Assembly: GCF_012979235.1 (NCBI RefSeq)
Contig: NZ_JAATWC010000009.1
Coordinates: forward strand, 1 to 64,000
Direction: 5' to 3'
Origin: Dissulfurirhabdus thermomarina
Lineage (GTDB): Bacteria > Desulfobacterota > Dissulfuribacteria > Dissulfuribacterales > Dissulfurirhabdaceae
Length of the DNA stretch: 64,000 nucleotides
In this document: in pieces, positions 61,497 to 64,000 of the stretch
Numbering within the stretch: position 1 is the stretch's first letter
Layout: each line of letters starts with the position of its first letter
Position numbers and translations under genes: made by a program
The notes under the pieces: generated by a model
What the model was told of the DNA's origin: nothing
Seen by the model: the letters and a program-made list of their open reading frames with translations, nothing else
Databases searched by the model: none

Positions 61497-62666
61497 ATGC
61501 CTTTCGAATTCGTCGAACCGGAGCAGGCCGCGCGGATCCGGGTGATCGGTGTCGGGGGCGGCGGGGGCAACGCCGTCAACAACATGATCGCCTCGGAGCT
61601 CAAGGGCGTGGAATTCATCGCGGCCAACACCGACGCCCAGGCCCTGGAGCTCTCCCGCGCGGGGCAGAAGATCCAGCTGGGCCGCAATCTCACCAAGGGG
61701 CTCGGCGCCGGGGCCAAGCCCGAGGTGGGGCGCGAGGCCGCCGAGGAGGCGGTGGACGAGATCCGAGAGGCCCTGTCCGGCTCGGACATGGTCTTCATCA
61801 CGGCCGGCATGGGCGGCGGGACGGGAACCGGGGCGGCACCGGTCATCGCCGAGCTCAGCAAGGAGATGGGGGCGCTCACGGTGGCCGTGGTGACACGCCC
61901 CTTCATGTTCGAAGGCAAGCGCCGGATGCGCCAGGCCGAGGAGGGGCTGGAGCGGCTCAAGGAGGTTGTGGACACCATCATCACCATCCCCAACGACCGG
62001 CTCCGCAGCCTGGCCGCGCCCAACACCCCCCTCATCGAGATGTTCCGGAAGGCGGACGAGGTGCTCTACTTCGCGGTCCGGGGCATCTCTGACCTCATCG
62101 TGGTCCAGGGCTACGTGAACGTCGACTTCGCCGACGTCCGGACCGTCATGGGGGAGATGGGGATGGCCCTCATGGGGACGGGCGTCGCCCGGGGCGAGCG
62201 CCGGGCGGTGGAGGCGGTGCAGATGGCCATCGCCAACCCGCTCCTCGAGGACATCTCCATCAGCGGGGCGCGGGGCATCCTCATGAACATCACCGCCAGC
62301 AGTGCCACCCTCAGCATGGAGGAGGTGGACCAGGCCTCCACCCTCATCCACAACGAGGCCCACGACGACGCCAACATCATCTGGGGGACCGTCTTCGACG
62401 ACAGCCTCGGCGACGAGATCCGCGTAACGGTGATCGCCACGGGGCTCGGCGCCGGGGCACAGCCCGAGGCCCGCTCCATCGTGGCGCCCATCGAGCTGGC
62501 CCGGGCGGGGGGCAAGGGCGAGGCGGGTCGCGGCGGGAAGGAGGACGTCGGGCTGGGCGATCCCGGGGCCAGAGCCCTCCGCCGCCGGCCGGCGAGGAGG
62601 GCGCTCACGGAGCTGGACGAGGCCCAGCTCGAGATCCCGACCTTTTTGAGGCGAAAGGCCGACTAG
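61497..62666 (+). CDS. ftsZ: cell division GTPase FtsZ
   Basis: A 389-residue tubulin homologue that forms the division ring. [14 protein letters not shown], the tubulin signature GGGTGTG at residues 106-112, NDRL, the T7 synergy loop [12 protein letters not shown] and the C-terminal peptide [11 protein letters not shown], which binds FtsA and others, are complete, joined by a linker of about 60 residues. The upstream gap of 55 bases has GGGGGAAG before the ATG. Its TAG stop overlaps the glmM stop on the other strand. Confidence 0.97.
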   Translation: MPFEFVEPEQAARIRVIGVGGGGGNAVNNMIASELKGVEFIAANTDAQALELSRAGQKIQLGRNLTKGLGAGAKPEVGREAAEEAVDEIREALSGSDMVFITAGMGGGTGTGAAPVIAELSKEMGALTVAVVTRPFMFEGKRRMRQAEEGLERLKEVVDTIITIPNDRLRSLAAPNTPLIEMFRKADEVLYFAVRGISDLIVVQGYVNVDFADVRTVMGEMGMALMGTGVARGERRAVEAVQMAIANPLLEDISISGARGILMNITASSATLSMEEVDQASTLIHNEAHDDANIIWGTVFDDSLGDEIRVTVIATGLGAGAQPEARSIVAPIELARAGGKGEAGRGGKEDVGLGDPGARALRRRPARRALTELDEAQLEIPTFLRRKAD

Positions 62667-64000
62667 GCGCCCTCGGCCCCCCCGCAGACGGAGCGGATGT
62701 GGTCGCCCATGGCCTGGGCCATGTCGGCGATCCGTCCCTCGTCTTCCCCCTCCACCATGACACGGATGACGGGCTCGGTCCCGGAGGCCCGGATGAGGAT
62801 CCGGCCCTTTCCGGCCAGTTCCCGCTGGAGCCGCTGCCGCAGGGCCTCCAGTCCCTCGATCTGGTCGATGGGGCGCCGCGCGGCCAGGCGGACGTTGTGG
62901 AGGACCTGGGGGAAGGTCTCCATGACGGCGGCAAGCTCGGAGAGGGGCCGCCCGGTGCGCTGCATCACCGCCAGGAGCTGGAGCGCGGCCAGGATGCCGT
63001 CGCCGGTGGTGATGTGGTCCAGGAAGACGAGGTGCCCGGACTGCTCCCCTCCGAAGTTGTAGCCTTCCGCGCGCATGGTCTCCACCACGTAGCGGTCGCC
63101 CACCTGGGTGCGGATCAGCCGGGCGCCCATGCGTTCCAGGGCGATCTCGAGGCCCATGTTGCTCATGACCGTGGCCACCACGGTTCGGTGGGCCAGGCGG
63201 CCGGCCTCCAGCAGGTCCCGGGCGCAGACCGCCATGATGTGGTCGCCGTCCACGATCCGGCCCTTCTCGTCCACCACGATCACCCGGTCGCCGTCGCCGT
63301 CGAGGGCGATGCCCATGTGGGCCCGGTGGCGGAGGACCGCTTCTCGGAGGGGCTCCGGGTGCAGGGCGCCGCAGTCCTGGTTGATGTTGGTCCCGTTGGG
63401 CGAGACGCCCAGGGCGATCACCGAGGCGCCGAGTTCCTCGAGGACCGCGGGCGCCACCCGGTAGGTGGCGCCGTTGGCGCAGTCGAGCACCAGGCGCAGG
63501 CCTTCGAGGGTGAGGTCCTTGGGGAAGGTGTGTTTCAGGAAGACGATATAGCGGCCCCGGGCGTCGTCGATGCGGAAGGCCTTGCCCACGTCGGCCCCGG
63601 TGGGCTGGGCGCGGAGCGGTTCGTCCGACTCCATGAGCGCTTCGATGCGGGCCTCCACCTCGTCGGGGAGCTTGAAGCCGTTTCCGGCGAAGATCTTGAT
63701 GCCGTTGTCCTGGAAGGGGTTGTGGGAGGCGGAGATCACCACCCCGGCGTCGGCCCGCATGTTGGTGGTGAGAAAGGCGATGGCCGGGGTCGGCATGGGG
63801 CCCACGAGGAAGACGTCCACCCCCATGGAGCAGATGCCTGCCGCCAGGGCGTTCTCGAGCATGTAGCCGGAGAGCCGGGTGTCTTTCCCGATGAGGATGC
63901 GCCGGTGGCGGTGGCGGCTGTTGCGGAAGAGGTGGGCCACGGACCGGCCGATCTTGAGGGCCGTGTCCACCGTCATGGGCGGGACGTTGGCGACGCCGCG
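62663..64000 (-). CDS. glmM: phosphoglucosamine mutase, 5' end beyond the window
   Basis: The last 446 codons of an alpha-D-phosphohexomutase that makes glucosamine-1-phosphate for UDP-GlcNAc. At the right edge the frame reads [18 protein letters not shown], which continues the family start FGTDGIRG outside the window. The catalytic serine lies in [17 protein letters not shown], the metal loop is [10 protein letters not shown], the sugar loop [10 protein letters not shown], and the phosphate loop [13 protein letters not shown]. An ATG at 63976 is internal, not the start. It converges on ftsZ, sharing CTAG. Confidence 0.95.
   Translation of the reverse strand, partial: RGVANVPPMTVDTALKIGRSVAHLFRNSRHRHRRILIGKDTRLSGYMLENALAAGICSMGVDVFLVGPMPTPAIAFLTTNMRADAGVVISASHNPFQDNGIKIFAGNGFKLPDEVEARIEALMESDEPLRAQPTGADVGKAFRIDDARGRYIVFLKHTFPKDLTLEGLRLVLDCANGATYRVAPAVLEELGASVIALGVSPNGTNINQDCGALHPEPLREAVLRHRAHMGIALDGDGDRVIVVDEKGRIVDGDHIMAVCARDLLEAGRLAHRTVVATVMSNMGLEIALERMGARLIRTQVGDRYVVETMRAEGYNFGGEQSGHLVFLDHITTGDGILAALQLLAVMQRTGRPLSELAAVMETFPQVLHNVRLAARRPIDQIEGLEALRQRLQRELAGKGRILIRASGTEPVIRVMVEGEDEGRIADMAQAMGDHIRSVCGGAEGA

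Noticed and set aside
63974-63976. glmM start codon at 63976
   Set aside because: The frame continues upstream as RGVANVPP, part of the conserved N-terminus, so the true start is beyond the window.

Overview
The window is about 70 % GC, densely coded on both strands, and reads as chromosomal core DNA of a Gram-negative bacterium. Three things suggest the lineage. There is a true DsrC at 10885-11205 with both C-terminal cysteines (Cys94, Cys105), a broken exported haem-binding cytochrome at the left edge, and a MurE with the DNPR motif of meso-diaminopimelate enzymes. I infer a sulfite-reducing or sulfur-disproportionating member of the Desulfobacterota. The species cannot be read from the sequence.

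Layout: (1) 1-6859, minus strand: a cytochrome fragment, tRNA-Glu, then a tightly overlapping operon pyrR-birA-pdxA-ABC ATPase-ABC permease-tsaE, followed by two nucleotide-sugar genes. (2) 6887-13152: an EF-G paralog, a YcaO-TPR protein and dsrC on the plus strand, converging on a minus-strand row of an ATP-grasp enzyme, a zinc-ribbon protein and a YbhB-like protein. (3) 13506-24178: Pgi, a K+ channel, small membrane proteins, a formyl-THF cyclo-ligase, an exported OB-like protein, an NtrC-type regulator, a lipid kinase, two tRNAs and queA. (4) 24362-33465: DAHP synthase, an orphan amidotransferase and the complete set trpEGDCFBA, with an attenuator-like leader before trpE and an inverted-repeat element between trpF and trpB. 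(5) 33502-38688: uvrC-mutL-miaA-pgsA. (6) 38709-42502, minus strand: type-4-like UDG, NfeD, slipin and HDOD genes. (7) 42829-46557: a PfkB kinase, a formyltransferase, a TtcA-like enzyme and mltG. (8) 46741-62666: the division and cell wall (dcw) cluster mraZ-rsmH-ftsL-ftsI-like-murE-murF-mraY-murD-murG-murC-murB-ftsQ-ftsA-ftsZ, running into a convergent glmM cut by the right edge.

Three points stand out. The dcw cluster has no ftsW between murD and murG, and its FtsI-like protein has lost all three catalytic motifs of a transpeptidase, so the usual septal FtsW-FtsI pair appears dismantled here. A family of about 155-bp intergenic elements with shared inverted ends of about 19 bp occurs five times, with one degenerate copy. 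One of the five is composite, with a different AT-rich interior. Finally, an EF-G paralog, a YcaO-TPR protein and DsrC stand in a row on one strand, opposite an ATP-grasp enzyme, which suggests an unexplored modification or sulfur-relay module.

Several transcription units start at recognisable sigma-70-type promoters (TTGACA boxes before tRNA-Glu, pyrR, dsrC, tRNA-Ala, tRNA-Met, trpE and mraZ; TTGACC before aroF). Operons are held together by 4-base ATGA or GTGA overlaps of stop and start codons.
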